Source: Enterococcus aquimarinus
GTDB lineage: Bacteria; Bacillota; Bacilli; Lactobacillales; Enterococcaceae
Length of the DNA: 64,000 bases
Reading direction: 5' to 3'
Assembly: GCF_001885765.1 (NCBI RefSeq)
Contig: NZ_JXKD01000008.1
Span: 1-64,000, forward strand
Under the pieces are notes generated by a model that was not told the DNA's origin, did not search any database, and saw only the letters and a program-made list of their open reading frames with translations. Made by a program: the position numbers and the translations under genes. Within the stretch, counting starts at the first letter, position 1. Each line of letters starts with the position of its first letter. Below, piece by piece: positions 24,550 to 33,512 of the stretch.

Positions 24550-25698
24550 TTATTTCGCTAATTTCGCTGTTTCGATGATTGCTTGTAAGTAACCTTGTGA
24601 ATCAGAGAACGTTGCACCAGAGACAACATCTGCTGGATTGCCTTCTTCACCAAGGGCTTCTAGTTCACTTGCTGCTGCTTCTAATTCAGCAACCGTTTTA
24701 CCAATTGCGAAATCTTGGATGGCTTTCATATTATCAGCATACGTTTTTGTTGCGCCACCTTTTTCTTTCATCATCGCAGAGTAAGCTTCGTTATTCGCCA
24801 CTTTCGATGCAAGGACTACACCTTCTGCCACGCCTGCACCAAAGTCACTATCAGAGTTTGGTACGCCACCGAATTGTGTTAAATCAACAAATTGGAATTC
24901 ATCGACGAAAACTGCTGCGACTTTATCGCCGTCCATTGCAACGGTTGTCATCGCAAATGATTTATCGCCATGCGGTGCGCCGAGTAATTGTGCTTCTTTT
25001 AAATCGGTTGTTTCTGTCGTTGCGCCAATTGACACTAATCCGTTTTTCGCAGTATCTACGATTGCTTGTAAGTAGCCACGTGAATCACTAAAGGTTGCCC
25101 CAGAAATCACATCTGCTGGATTTCCTTCTTCACCTAATGCTTCTAAGTCAGCGACTGCTTTTTCAAGATCCGCTACGGTTTTTCCTTTCGCAAAATCGGT
25201 AATAGCGGTTAAACTTTGCGCCCATGTTTGCGTCGCGCCGCCTTTTTCTTTCATCATGGCAGAATAGCCGTCGTTATTTTCAGCTTTACTTGCTAATACG
25301 ACATCCGCTGGGAATGATTCTCCAAAACCACCGTCTGCATTTGGTACACCTTTAAAGTCAGCTGGTGCTAAATACTGAAACTCATCTAAATGCGCGCTCA
25401 CAATCGTGTCGCCATTCATTAACACATTCACTGCTGCGAATGATTTTGTTCCATGAGGTGCTGTGTACATTTGACGCATGACTAATGTTCCGGCTTCTGG
25501 TAACGCAGTCGTTGTGTCTTCCCCTTGTGCAATCGTGATCGCAACGTCTGTTGTCGCTTCACTTTCGCTTGTCGCAGCAGGTGCGCTACTTTCGACTGGT
25601 GCTGCTGAGGAACTGGACGTACTTGGTGTATCCGCACTACATGCTGCTAACCCTAAACTTGCTAAAATAATGAATGCCCCTAAATTCTTCTTTTTCAT
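24550..25698 (-). CDS. Lipoprotein with two tandem FMN-binding-type domains (PplA-like)
   Basis: A 382-residue lipoprotein: signal peptide ending in LGLAAC (Cys20), a Ser/Thr/Ala-rich linker to about residue 60, then two homologous domains of about 160 residues (about 68-220 and 231-380). Both share APHG.KSFA, SAMMKEKGGAT and end in LGEEGNPADV.SGATFSDS.GYLQAI. The D-x-x-S-G-A-T motifs (Thr202 and Thr363) match the site where the flavin transferase ApbE attaches FMN. Listeria PplA, an acceptor in flavin-based extracellular electron transfer, has the same plan, so a cell-surface electron-carrier role is plausible. Neither apbE nor electron-transfer genes are adjacent. The ATG at 25696-25698 follows AGGAGG. 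Confidence 0.82.
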   Translation of the reverse strand: MKKKNLGAFIILASLGLAACSADTPSTSSSSAAPVESSAPAATSESEATTDVAITIAQGEDTTTALPEAGTLVMRQMYTAPHGTKSFAAVNVLMNGDTIVSAHLDEFQYLAPADFKGVPNADGGFGESFPADVVLASKAENNDGYSAMMKEKGGATQTWAQSLTAITDFAKGKTVADLEKAVADLEALGEEGNPADVISGATFSDSRGYLQAIVDTAKNGLVSIGATTETTDLKEAQLLGAPHGDKSFAMTTVAMDGDKVAAVFVDEFQFVDLTQFGGVPNSDSDFGAGVAEGVVLASKVANNEAYSAMMKEKGGATKTYADNMKAIQDFAIGKTVAELEAAASELEALGEEGNPADVVSGATFSDSQGYLQAIIETAKLAK

Positions 25699-25816
25699 TT
25701 GTATCCTCCTAAGAAACTTATTTGTGTTCTTATTCACATATTATCATATTTCAGCCTTTTTGCAACTGTTTTCATAAAAAAGAGTACGGTTTTTTTGTGA
25801 AGAATAAAAATAAAGA

Positions 25817-25862
25817 TAAAAAAAAGCATCCACTCTCTTTTTAAAGCGAGAGAAAATGCTTG
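25817..25862 (-). terminator. Intrinsic terminator after the LURP-one gene
   Basis: AAGCAT..CTCTC pairs with GAGAG..ATGCTT and is followed by eight T on the minus strand, 24 bp beyond the stop at 25886. Confidence 0.85.
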
Positions 25863-25885
25863 ATTTATAAACGTTAACGATTCTA

Positions 25886-26383
25886 TTAGACGCTCGCACT
25901 ACTTCCTGCAGCACTTTCATCACTTTTCACACAATCAATGGCAATTACTAGTGAAATAATTAACTCTTCCATTGTTTCATCTAAAATCGTGACCTCATAG
26001 GTATCGCCCCAAGAAAACCAGCGCTTCGCAATCGCGGCGATAGGTTTTCCTTGATGTAAGATATTGAACGTCATATCCCACCAGTCACCATCAACCGTTA
26101 TTCCTTTCGCTGAAATGTGGTAGCGCGCTTTTAAAAAGGTTAACTCTTTTTCAATCAGAATTTGCGATTGCTGGCGAATATCGACATAAAATTTCGGTAG
26201 GAAACTCCAGATTTTTTTCGTAATCACGGCTATTTCTTGATCGTGATGGTTGTAAATCGTAAACTGTTTTGGGATTTTCATGAAGCTACCTTTAACGTAG
26301 TATTGACGTCGCTCTTGGTCGTCATACACACTAAATTGATCGGTGAAACTAAAGACTTTTTGTTTAATGTATAATTTACGCAT
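25886..26383 (-). CDS. LURP-one-related (YxjI-like, tubby C-terminal fold) protein
   Basis: A 165-residue protein matching the LURP-one family (PF04525): MRKLYIKQKVFSFTDQFSVYD, YVKGSFMKIPKQFTIYNHH, AVITKKIWSFLPKFYVDI, then GDWWDMTFNILHQGKPIA and AKRWFSWGDTYEVTI. The fold is a membrane-tethered-type beta barrel, but the bacterial function is unknown. The ATG at 26381-26383 is used because AAAGGAG precedes it; the longer frame would run into the SPFH gene. It follows that gene by 22 bp and is probably in the same transcript. The acidic/Ser-rich tail (SDESAAGSSASV) is unusual. Confidence 0.85.
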   Translation of the reverse strand: MRKLYIKQKVFSFTDQFSVYDDQERRQYYVKGSFMKIPKQFTIYNHHDQEIAVITKKIWSFLPKFYVDIRQQSQILIEKELTFLKARYHISAKGITVDGDWWDMTFNILHQGKPIAAIAKRWFSWGDTYEVTILDETMEELIISLVIAIDCVKSDESAAGSSASV

Positions 26384-26405
26384 GAAATAGACTCCTTTCG
26401 TTGGT

Positions 26406-27284
26406 TTAACTGTTTGAAGGACGGGTCGCATCACCAGTATTAATCACCGGTTGCGTGCCTTTATCGGTAATAATCGACACGAGTAAGTTATTAATTAATT
26501 GAATTTTACGATCATCGCTAAACGTCATACCTTGGCCTTCTTCGATTTGTTCAAGCGCCATTTGTGTCATGGAAACGGCCCCTTCAACGATCGTTTGACG
26601 GGCTGATAAAATTGCTTTGGCTTGTTGGCGTTGTAACATTGCACTGGCAATTTCGGTCGCGTAAGCCAAGTGATTCAGTCGCGTTTCAATGACTTCTACG
26701 CCCGCAACGCTGAGTCGTTCTTGGAGTTCCGTCGCTAATTCAGCTGAGACTTCCGATGTATTACCACGTAATGTAATATCATCGTCTTTAAAGGTATCGT
26801 AAGGATATTGACTCGCAATATGGCGAATCGCTGTTTCGCTTTGGATTTCAATAAATTCTTGATAATAGTCAACATCAAACAAAGCTTTCGCTGTATCTCT
26901 CACTTTATAGACGACAACTGCCGAAATCTCAACAGGATTTCCATCGGAGTCATTGACTTTCAATAGCGAACTGTTGAAGTTGCGAACTTTTAACGAGACA
27001 TTCACTTTTTGAGTCAATGGTGTAGTGATAAATAAGCCGTTCGAACGAATCGTTCCTAAATATTGGCCGAAAAACAAAATCGCTTTTGATTGATTCGGAC
27101 TCACGATTGTCAACGAACTTAGAAACAACAAAGCGATCACACCTAATATGACAGCGGTAATCATTTGCCAAGCCGTTTGTGTTTCCACACCTAAATAAAA
27201 GAGATAACCGCCCCCAACGAGTAATCCTAATAATACCACTAACCCTAAATAGCCATTCACATGAAACGTCTTTTTTTCATTCAT
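26406..27284 (-). CDS. SPFH/band 7 domain membrane protein
   Basis: A 292-residue protein with two N-terminal hydrophobic segments (about 10-30 and 37-58) followed by an SPFH domain: SPNQSKAILFFGQYLGTIRSNGLF, VEISAVVVYKVRDTAKALFDVDYYQEFI, and GVEVIETRLNHLAYATEIASAMLQRQQA. A helical tail typical of oligomerising SPFH proteins follows. These proteins scaffold membrane microdomains or associate with proteases. AGGAGG is upstream of the ATG. No NfeD or protease partner lies beside it; the LURP-one gene follows directly. Confidence 0.9.
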   Translation of the reverse strand: MNEKKTFHVNGYLGLVVLLGLLVGGGYLFYLGVETQTAWQMITAVILGVIALLFLSSLTIVSPNQSKAILFFGQYLGTIRSNGLFITTPLTQKVNVSLKVRNFNSSLLKVNDSDGNPVEISAVVVYKVRDTAKALFDVDYYQEFIEIQSETAIRHIASQYPYDTFKDDDITLRGNTSEVSAELATELQERLSVAGVEVIETRLNHLAYATEIASAMLQRQQAKAILSARQTIVEGAVSMTQMALEQIEEGQGMTFSDDRKIQLINNLLVSIITDKGTQPVINTGDATRPSNS

Positions 27285-27358
27285 TTTACTTCCTCCTCTT
27301 CTCTTTTATTATTATCTCATAGTTTATTCAAAAATATATCAGACCAAAGATGGATACA

Positions 27359-27402
27359 ATCAAAAAATGGAGTTGGGAATATATCCAACTCCATTTTTTG
27401 AT
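27359..27402 (-). terminator. Intrinsic terminator of the ABC exporter operon
   Basis: ATCAAAAAATGGAGTTG and its complement form a 17-bp stem overlapping the stop codon of the ATPase gene, ending in T-rich sequence on the minus strand. Confidence 0.85.
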
Positions 27403-28091
27403 TAATGCGCGACGGCTGTTTCTTTGTCATACAAATTCATCGTACCATCTTTAATTTCATAGACTTTATCACAAAAATCGATTAAGCGTGTATCGTGGGT
27501 AACCATCATAATCGCTTTATTTTTATCTTTGGCTTCTTTAGCTAAAATTTTAACAACTTCAAAAGCTTTTTCTGAATCTAAACTAGCCGTCGGTTCATCC
27601 GCCAAAATAATAGACGGATCGTTATAAAGCGCCCTTGCAATAGCGATTCGTTGTCTTTCCCCACCAGACAAATCTTGTGGGTATTTGTTTTCTAACTTTG
27701 TGACACCCAGTTGATCAAACAACGTGTTGGCTTTGTCTTTTTGATTCGACCGGTTAATTTTATCGACTAATTTTAGTTGTTTTTTGACCGTTAAAAACGG
27801 AATCAAATTGGATGCTTGTAAAATAAAGCCAATTTCTTTAAAACGGATTTTCGCGCGTTTTTTTTCTTTTTCCTCACTAAACGCTTGACCGTTAATCAAT
27901 ACTTCACCCGCTGTGGGTGTTTGAAGGCCTCCTGCTAGTGTTAAAAACGTACTTTTCCCTGAGCCAGATGGCCCGATAATGCCGATAAATTCGCCAGCTG
28001 CGGCCGAAAAGTTTGTTTCTTTTAAGCCTTGAATAATTTGATCGCCATCTTTAAATTCTTTGCGAACATTCTTAAATTCAATCACATTCAT
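27402..28091 (-). CDS. ABC transporter ATP-binding protein, MacB/LolD type
   Basis: A 229-residue ATPase with Walker [10 protein letters not shown] (about residues 41-49), Q-loop FILQASN, signature LSGGERQRIAIARAL, Walker B IILADEPTASLD and the H-loop MVTHDTR. This matches the MacB/LolD/FtsE-like family that works with FtsX-type permeases in export or mechanotransmission. It lies 11 bp after the permease gene. Together with the divergent TetR gene it forms a typical inducible exporter locus. The substrate is unknown. Confidence 0.92.
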   Translation of the reverse strand: MNVIEFKNVRKEFKDGDQIIQGLKETNFSAAAGEFIGIIGPSGSGKSTFLTLAGGLQTPTAGEVLINGQAFSEEKEKKRAKIRFKEIGFILQASNLIPFLTVKKQLKLVDKINRSNQKDKANTLFDQLGVTKLENKYPQDLSGGERQRIAIARALYNDPSIILADEPTASLDSEKAFEVVKILAKEAKDKNKAIMMVTHDTRLIDFCDKVYEIKDGTMNLYDKETAVAH

Positions 28092-28102
28092 GCTTTTCTC
28101 TC

Positions 28103-29179
28103 CTATCCAATCGCTTTTAGCGGATCAATTTTGACAATCGTTTTTACAGAGAATACGGCACCGAATAAGGCAAAGAAGACCATTAACAGACCAATAATTC
28201 CGAAAAACACAAAGTTACTTTGAAACGGTACGGCTGTTGGTAAAAATAATGCCGTGCCATATGTCCCAATAAAGCCTAGTCCAACACCAAAAATGGCTAA
28301 TAAGAATGTTTGTACGATGACGGATGACGCAATGTAGCCACTTGAAATTCCTTGTGCCTTCATGACACCGAAAATACTAACTTTTTGCATCGTTAGGACA
28401 TAAATAAAGATTCCAATCACAATGGCTGCGATCACGATTAAGAATCCAATCATAAAGCCAAAGGTTAAGACTTGTGCGTTGTATCCTGGTAATTCACTGA
28501 TGAATTGCGAGATTTCAATTTTGTCTAAATCATCTTCAGGATAGGCCGTCACATCGCCACGAACCACAATTCCATTAATTCGAGCGTCGGGGCTATCATC
28601 GGTTTTTTCAAAACGAATTTCTTGATAGGCGCCAATCGTGGTGTAAATGACAGGTGAGACACTAAATTTCGCATTTTCGACAAAACCAACAATTTTAATT
28701 GTTTTCTCTTGACCCGAAAGTTTTAATTCATCGCCAAGTTCAATGCCATATTCTTCTTTAATACTGATATCGGCAATTCCTTCATCATTATTTTCAAACG
28801 CTTCTCCTTCAACAACCTCAGGCATAATAAATTCATCTGAACGAATCCCAAAGAAGCTGACCGAGATTTTATCATCAGATTTTTTCGCGCCCACTTTTTG
28901 AACAACACCCGGAGTCTGCGCGAGAATGGCTTTTTCTGATGCCTCAACTTCATCAAAGTCTTTGATGGGAATCATCGACATTCCTAGATTATTATTGGAC
29001 TCATTGGAAAGCAAGATTGCATCTGCATCCCACTGATCCACCGCCACTCGGTTTTCCTGAGCTAACCCGTAAGCTAATCCCGTGAGGAAAAATACTAAAT
29101 ATGCAATTAAAAACATCACACCGATAATCAGTGCATAGCGAAATTTCGAATGACGAATTTCATTAAACGCTAAAAACAT
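28103..29179 (-). CDS. ABC transporter permease, FtsX/MacB-like
   Basis: A 358-residue permease with TM1 near residues 12-37, an extracellular domain of about 190 residues (MacB_PCD-like, containing LAQTPGVVQKVG and AKFSVSPVIYTTIGAYQEI) and three C-terminal helices (LIVIAAIVIGIFIYVLTMQK, IASSVIVQTFLLAIFGVGLG and FVFFGIIGLLMVFFALFG), ending VKIDPLKAIG, the usual FtsX-family C-terminus. It leads the operon with the ATPase and is divergent from a TetR gene, with a perfect 7-2-7 palindrome at 29209-29224 just upstream. Confidence 0.92.
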   Translation of the reverse strand: MFLAFNEIRHSKFRYALIIGVMFLIAYLVFFLTGLAYGLAQENRVAVDQWDADAILLSNESNNNLGMSMIPIKDFDEVEASEKAILAQTPGVVQKVGAKKSDDKISVSFFGIRSDEFIMPEVVEGEAFENNDEGIADISIKEEYGIELGDELKLSGQEKTIKIVGFVENAKFSVSPVIYTTIGAYQEIRFEKTDDSPDARINGIVVRGDVTAYPEDDLDKIEISQFISELPGYNAQVLTFGFMIGFLIVIAAIVIGIFIYVLTMQKVSIFGVMKAQGISSGYIASSVIVQTFLLAIFGVGLGFIGTYGTALFLPTAVPFQSNFVFFGIIGLLMVFFALFGAVFSVKTIVKIDPLKAIG

Positions 29180-29208
29180 TAACTTCCACCTACTTTTTTT
29201 TATTTTTA

Positions 29209-29224
29209 CTTATCAACTGATAAG
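29209..29224. promoter_or_regulatory. Perfect palindrome CTTATCA-AC-TGATAAG, likely TetR operator
   Basis: The 16-bp palindrome lies in the 183-bp divergent gap, 30 bp upstream of the permease start. A second ACTTATCAGT half-site occurs at 29293-29302, nearer the regulator gene. Confidence 0.6.
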
Positions 29225-29362
29225 CCCATTGTAAAAAAAAAATGGCTCGTTGTAAAATAATCTGACTCACAACTTTTGAGATGGATTACTTTACTTATCA
29301 GTCAATCAATCTTAGAATGAAAAAAAGAGAACGTTTTAAGTTTATCAAAAAGGGTGAAAAAG

Positions 29363-29935
29363 ATGGAAAATAAACAACACGATACACGGCATCAAATTTT
29401 AGAGGTTGCAAGTTCCCTCTTTATGAATCACGGCTTTTTAGCGACCTCCACCCGTAAGATTGCTACTGAAGTCGGAATCACTCAGCCGAATTTGTATCAC
29501 CATTTTCGCAATAAAGAAGAAATTTATGTAGCAGTGATGGAGAATTTAGCGGCGGAAGTCAAAGTCTATTTAGACGAAATGGTCGCTTCCACGAAATACA
29601 CATTTGTGGAGCAATTAGCTCATATGATTTTATTTTTACAGGAGAAACATCCCGCCGACTTTAATATTATGATGCATGACATGGATAATCATTTATCCCC
29701 TGAAAGTCGTGCAAAACTATTTATCATCTGGAAAAACTCGTATCAACAGCCCTTTATTTCGTTATTTGAAACAAAAAAAGCGCATTTGCGTGCCAACTTG
29801 TCGCCGGAATTAGCGGCTCGCCACTTTTTCCTCACCCTAGCACCTTATATTCGAAAAGAACCTCTTCCAGGAGGACTGACAACCGAGCAGATGATCGACT
29901 TTTTCATTTACGGCATTGTCAAAGACGCACCTTAA
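29363..29935 (+). CDS. TetR/AcrR family transcriptional regulator
   Basis: A 190-residue regulator. The N-terminal HTH is clear: RHQILEVASSLFMNHGFLATSTRKIATEVGITQPNLYHHFRNKEEIY. The C-terminal helical ligand domain is not assignable. The ATG at 29363 is preferred because AGGGTG stands 6-8 nt upstream; an in-frame GTG at 29354 overlaps that ribosome site. It is divergent from the ABC exporter genes and probably represses them and itself through the palindrome at 29209-29224. A strong terminator follows the stop codon. Confidence 0.92.
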   Translation: MENKQHDTRHQILEVASSLFMNHGFLATSTRKIATEVGITQPNLYHHFRNKEEIYVAVMENLAAEVKVYLDEMVASTKYTFVEQLAHMILFLQEKHPADFNIMMHDMDNHLSPESRAKLFIIWKNSYQQPFISLFETKKAHLRANLSPELAARHFFLTLAPYIRKEPLPGGLTTEQMIDFFIYGIVKDAP

Positions 29936-29972
29936 ACAGACCTCTAAAATGATTTTAGAGGTCTGTTTTTTG
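29934..29972. terminator. Bidirectional terminator between tetR and the YbgA-domain gene
   Basis: AAACAGACCTCTAAAA pairs perfectly with TTTTAGAGGTCTGTTT around a 3-nt loop, with a T run on the plus strand and A/T flanks that also serve the convergent gene ending at 30005. Confidence 0.9.
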
Positions 29973-30004
29973 GTACCTATACAACAGTTAGTCTATCTCA
30001 AAAT

Positions 30005-30799
30005 TCAAAGAATAACATTCGAAGAGTCAAACACTTCTTCTAAAGAATCTGGATATGCTTCAAAGATGACTTGCGGCCGTAAAAAAGCTTGGTTGGTGCG
30101 TTCTACTTCTGCGTATAACGCTCGAAGCACTTCTTTCTTCGCGGCCTTTCCTTGTCGAAAGTCATCAATCAGTGCAATCATCGCGGCTTTTTCTTTTGCC
30201 GGTAACTCTTTTGACAAGTAGCCAAACATGTGTTGCAAGGCATTCGTGCTATTTTTAATCGACATGCCATGTTGTAAGAGTTCGATTAAGATTACTTCAT
30301 AATGCTGAAAGACTTCTGTTAATGACAATTTTTGGGGATTAGCGACGATGCGACCTAATTGATCTTTGAGCCGCTGATGATAACAAAAATACAGGTATTT
30401 GTGATGGCTGTGAAATAACATTAAGGCCCGTGCGCTCCCAATCGCTTTGACTTCGTAAAAACGAGCTAGTAAAAAAACATGGGTGAAAAAGGCTTCTCGC
30501 AACGAGGCATCCTGCAGATCACCTGCCGTGATAATCGCAACGCTTGGGACAAGTTGCGTGACGGTAGTTTGTATTCGCTGCGTGCGGCGTCGGACGTATT
30601 CCTCTTCGTTTTGCTCGGAGGCGTGCGGCAATACAAGTCCTTGGAAGTTCGCTCGCAACAGTTCCGCCTGAAGATTTTCTTCATCCATGCTCTGTTCGAT
30701 TAGGCAGAGCTTGTAAATGTTCAACCACGGTGCGAGTGTTTCTTTGAACGTGGAAAGCGCCGCTGCTTGGCTAGACAACATTAAGACTGTCGGTCGCAT
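30005..30799 (-). CDS. YbgA/DUF1722 domain protein next to photolyase
   Basis: A 264-residue protein. Residues about 130-255 match the DUF1722/YbgA domain: HHKYLYFCYHQRLKDQLGRIV, HGMSIKNSTNALQHMFGYLSKEL, LIDDFRQGKAAKKEVL and RPQVIFEAYPDSL. The N-terminal 130 residues (TVLMLSSQAAALSTFKETLAP) resemble neither photolyase nor the cysteine-containing DUF523 module often fused to DUF1722. In Escherichia coli ybgA lies next to phrB; here it follows the photolyase gene by 15 bp in the same direction, so the association is conserved across distant bacteria. The function is unknown; a role linked to photolyase is inference from neighbourhood. Confidence 0.8.
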   Translation of the reverse strand: MRPTVLMLSSQAAALSTFKETLAPWLNIYKLCLIEQSMDEENLQAELLRANFQGLVLPHASEQNEEEYVRRRTQRIQTTVTQLVPSVAIITAGDLQDASLREAFFTHVFLLARFYEVKAIGSARALMLFHSHHKYLYFCYHQRLKDQLGRIVANPQKLSLTEVFQHYEVILIELLQHGMSIKNSTNALQHMFGYLSKELPAKEKAAMIALIDDFRQGKAAKKEVLRALYAEVERTNQAFLRPQVIFEAYPDSLEEVFDSSNVIL

Positions 30800-30814
30800 C
30801 GTGCTTCCTCCTTT

Positions 30815-32242
30815 CTACGGTGTTTTTTCATAATATTTATATTTTTCAATCGACTGCAATCTTTGATGCTTATGATCAACGATTTGGGGCGGATAAAGAC
30901 GCTTCAACTCGATGCCTTCTTTTTCCAGCAATTTTTGCTCAAAGTGATAGGGTTCATGAATGGCGTAATCCGGAACATCACGTAATTCTGGGACATACTG
31001 CCGAATAAATGCACCTGATGGATCAAACTTTTGACTTTGCAGCGTAGGATTAAAAATCCGAAAATAGGGCACGGCATCCGTCCCGACCGAAGCGGACCAT
31101 TGCCAGCCACCGATATTGGACGCACTATCGTAATCAATCAGCTGTTGGGCGAAGTAGGCTTCCCCTAGACGCCAATCGATGTTTAAATCTTTCGTTAAAA
31201 AAGAAGCGGCAATCATGCGTAACCGGTTGTGCATCCAACCCTCTGTCTGTAATTGGCGCATCGCCGCATCGACAATCGGAAAACCCGTCTGACCTGCTTG
31301 CCATTTGGCGAACCACTCGTCATTGCTTTGCCATGGAATCCCTTGATATTTTTCCATCACTTCCAACTCTTTTTGTTGCGGATGAAACGCGTAAACCATC
31401 TGATAAAAATCACGCCACGCGAGTTCTTTGATAAAATTTTCTTTGCCCTGACTATCGGGCGCTTGACTGACTTGTAAAAATACATCACGAATCGACAATT
31501 GGCCGGTACTCAAATACGAGGATAAACGGCTCGTCCCATCGATACTCGGGAAATCTTTGTCGAGGTGATAGCGATGCATTTTTTCCACGCAAAACAGACG
31601 AAGGCGTGCTTGGGCATTTTCTTCCCCTAGCCAATCAGCATAATCACCTTGTATCTGGCGACATAGCGTCTGAAAAAGTATTTCGCCATCCCGGGTTTTC
31701 CCAGAGATATCTTGGATGACGTGTCGCTGTAGGGCAGCTAAATCAAGGGACAACGGCTGACGTTTGGTCCGTAATTTCCACTGATTATAATAAGGCGTAT
31801 AGACTTTATACGGGGTATCGTCTTTGGTCAAAATTTCATGAGCCGCATGTAGGTGATGATCGGAATAACCTTTAAAAATCGTCCCTTTGTCAAGGAGCAT
31901 ATCCGCCACTTTTCGGTCTCTTTTTAAACCATACCCTCTGTGGCTGACATTGTAGTGAATTCCTTTAAGCGTTGGGAATTGATCGAATAATGTAGCAAAA
32001 GCTTGATCCAATGGGCCTGTTATCAAGTAAAGCGGGAGATTCTTTGCCTGACACGAAGCATAAAAATCGGCTAACGCGGCAAAGAAATAATCATGACTTC
32101 TCGTTTCTGGCGCCAATTGTAGCGGGTCAAGATAAAAAAACAATAGTAACGGTTCATGTTCACGCTCGGCTATCTTTAGCGCGTGAATCAACGCGGTATT
32201 ATCCGTCAACCGCAAATCATTACGAATCCAAACGGCTTGCAT
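30815..32242 (-). CDS. phrB: Deoxyribodipyrimidine photo-lyase
   Basis: A 475-residue class I CPD photolyase that repairs cyclobutane pyrimidine dimers with blue light. The N-terminal antenna domain starts MQAVWIRNDLRLTDNTAL. The FAD-binding domain has RFDQFP-like loops, WRDFYQMV, the highly conserved GFPIVDAAMRQLQTEGWMHNR, FLTKDLNIDWRLGE and DYDSASNIGGWQWSASVGTD, which includes the Trp-rich electron-transfer region. The ATG at 32240-32242 follows GGAGGGG; a longer frame adds 26 residues with no support. The YbgA-domain gene follows. Confidence 0.95.
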   Translation of the reverse strand: MQAVWIRNDLRLTDNTALIHALKIAEREHEPLLLFFYLDPLQLAPETRSHDYFFAALADFYASCQAKNLPLYLITGPLDQAFATLFDQFPTLKGIHYNVSHRGYGLKRDRKVADMLLDKGTIFKGYSDHHLHAAHEILTKDDTPYKVYTPYYNQWKLRTKRQPLSLDLAALQRHVIQDISGKTRDGEILFQTLCRQIQGDYADWLGEENAQARLRLFCVEKMHRYHLDKDFPSIDGTSRLSSYLSTGQLSIRDVFLQVSQAPDSQGKENFIKELAWRDFYQMVYAFHPQQKELEVMEKYQGIPWQSNDEWFAKWQAGQTGFPIVDAAMRQLQTEGWMHNRLRMIAASFLTKDLNIDWRLGEAYFAQQLIDYDSASNIGGWQWSASVGTDAVPYFRIFNPTLQSQKFDPSGAFIRQYVPELRDVPDYAIHEPYHFEQKLLEKEGIELKRLYPPQIVDHKHQRLQSIEKYKYYEKTP

Positions 32243-32289
32243 CGTCTCGAACCCCTCCTTCTTTTTTGCCCCATTGTACCTTAAACAAT

Positions 32290-32326
32290 CAAAAAAAGGA
32301 AATGCCGACACTTGCGACATTTCCTG
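32290..32326 (-). terminator. Intrinsic terminator after trhO
   Basis: AGGAAATG and CATTTCCT pair around a loop and are followed on the minus strand by a run of seven T, 28 bp past the stop at 32354. Confidence 0.8.
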
Positions 32327-32353
32327 CTTGATTTGATTATAGTATGCGTTATT

Positions 32354-33310
32354 TTACGCGCTGACTTCTTCTGAAACAATAGCGGCTAAACGCGTTGCAC
32401 GCTCTTCTTCTGAAATGCCATTACGCTTAATGTAACGGTTCGTTTCACTTGCCGCACAGTCGTAGCAACAGCCACCTAAATGTTTGGCTTCATTTTCTTC
32501 TGAAGTAATAATTTGACGGTTACATGATGGGTTCCCACAGTTAATATATCGTTCACAAGGCGTGCCATCAAACCAATCTTTGCCGACAATTTGTTTGTCG
32601 ACTTGGTTGATTTCAACGCTAATTCGATCATCAAAGACGTACATTTTGCCGTCCCACATTTCGCCTTTGACTTCTGGATCTTTCCCATAAGTCGCAATCC
32701 CACCGTGTAATTGGGCAACATTTTCGACTCCTTCACGTAATAACCAACCAGAGAATTTTTCACAGCGAATGCCGCCGGTACAATAAGTGACCACTTTTTT
32801 GTCCATGAATTTCTCTTTGTTTTCGCGAATCCATTCTGGCAACTCACGGAAATTTCGAATATCCGGACGAATCGCCCCACGGAAATGACCTAAATCATAT
32901 TCGTAATCATTGCGAGCATCTAAAACAATGGTATCTTCGTCTAGTAATGCTTCTTTAAAAGCTTTTGGATCTAAATATTCACCCGTTAAACGTAACGGAT
33001 CGACATCTTCTTCTAAGTTCAGTGCGACCAATTCTTTTCTTGGGCGAACGAACATTTTACGAAAGGCATGTCCTTCACTCTCGTCAATCTTAAACCATGT
33101 ATCTTTGAAACGTTCATCGTTATGCATCCAGTCCATGTATTGCTGTGTGGCTTCGATGGTTCCTGATGCCGTTCCGTTAATGCCTTCTTCTGCTACTAAA
33201 ATTCGACCTTTTAAACCTAAGCTCTTACAAAGCGCTAAATGCTCTTTGGCAAACTGTTCAGGGTTCTCAATTTTAGTATAATTGTAATAAAGTAATACGC
33301 GATAGTCCAT
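32354..33310 (-). CDS. trhO: Rhodanese-type tRNA uridine(34) hydroxylase TrhO
   Basis: A 318-residue protein that makes 5-hydroxyuridine at tRNA position 34 from molecular oxygen. It has the N-terminal UPF0176 domain ([17 protein letters not shown]), the rhodanese domain with [13 protein letters not shown] and the catalytic loop [13 protein letters not shown] (Cys177), and a C-terminal Cys cluster ([13 protein letters not shown] and GGCCYDC). Length and order match YceA/YbfQ proteins. AAGGAGG precedes the ATG. It is a monocistron with its own terminator. Confidence 0.95.
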   Translation of the reverse strand: MDYRVLLYYNYTKIENPEQFAKEHLALCKSLGLKGRILVAEEGINGTASGTIEATQQYMDWMHNDERFKDTWFKIDESEGHAFRKMFVRPRKELVALNLEEDVDPLRLTGEYLDPKAFKEALLDEDTIVLDARNDYEYDLGHFRGAIRPDIRNFRELPEWIRENKEKFMDKKVVTYCTGGIRCEKFSGWLLREGVENVAQLHGGIATYGKDPEVKGEMWDGKMYVFDDRISVEINQVDKQIVGKDWFDGTPCERYINCGNPSCNRQIITSEENEAKHLGGCCYDCAASETNRYIKRNGISEEERATRLAAIVSEEVSA

Positions 33311-33512
33311 ATATCGGTTCCTCCTTAAAAATCATACATCAGACATTATAACGGAAATGAAAAGCAAAAACGATTTTAACGCTTGTGTGTTTTTTCTCAA
33401 TGCAACTGTTTTTAGGTAGCACATTGGATTCGTTTTTAGAAAAAAAGAATTTGACCCCCTTTTCCAAATCAAATCAAGTATAATAAAGAAAACGCTTAAA
33501 GGTGGGATTTGA

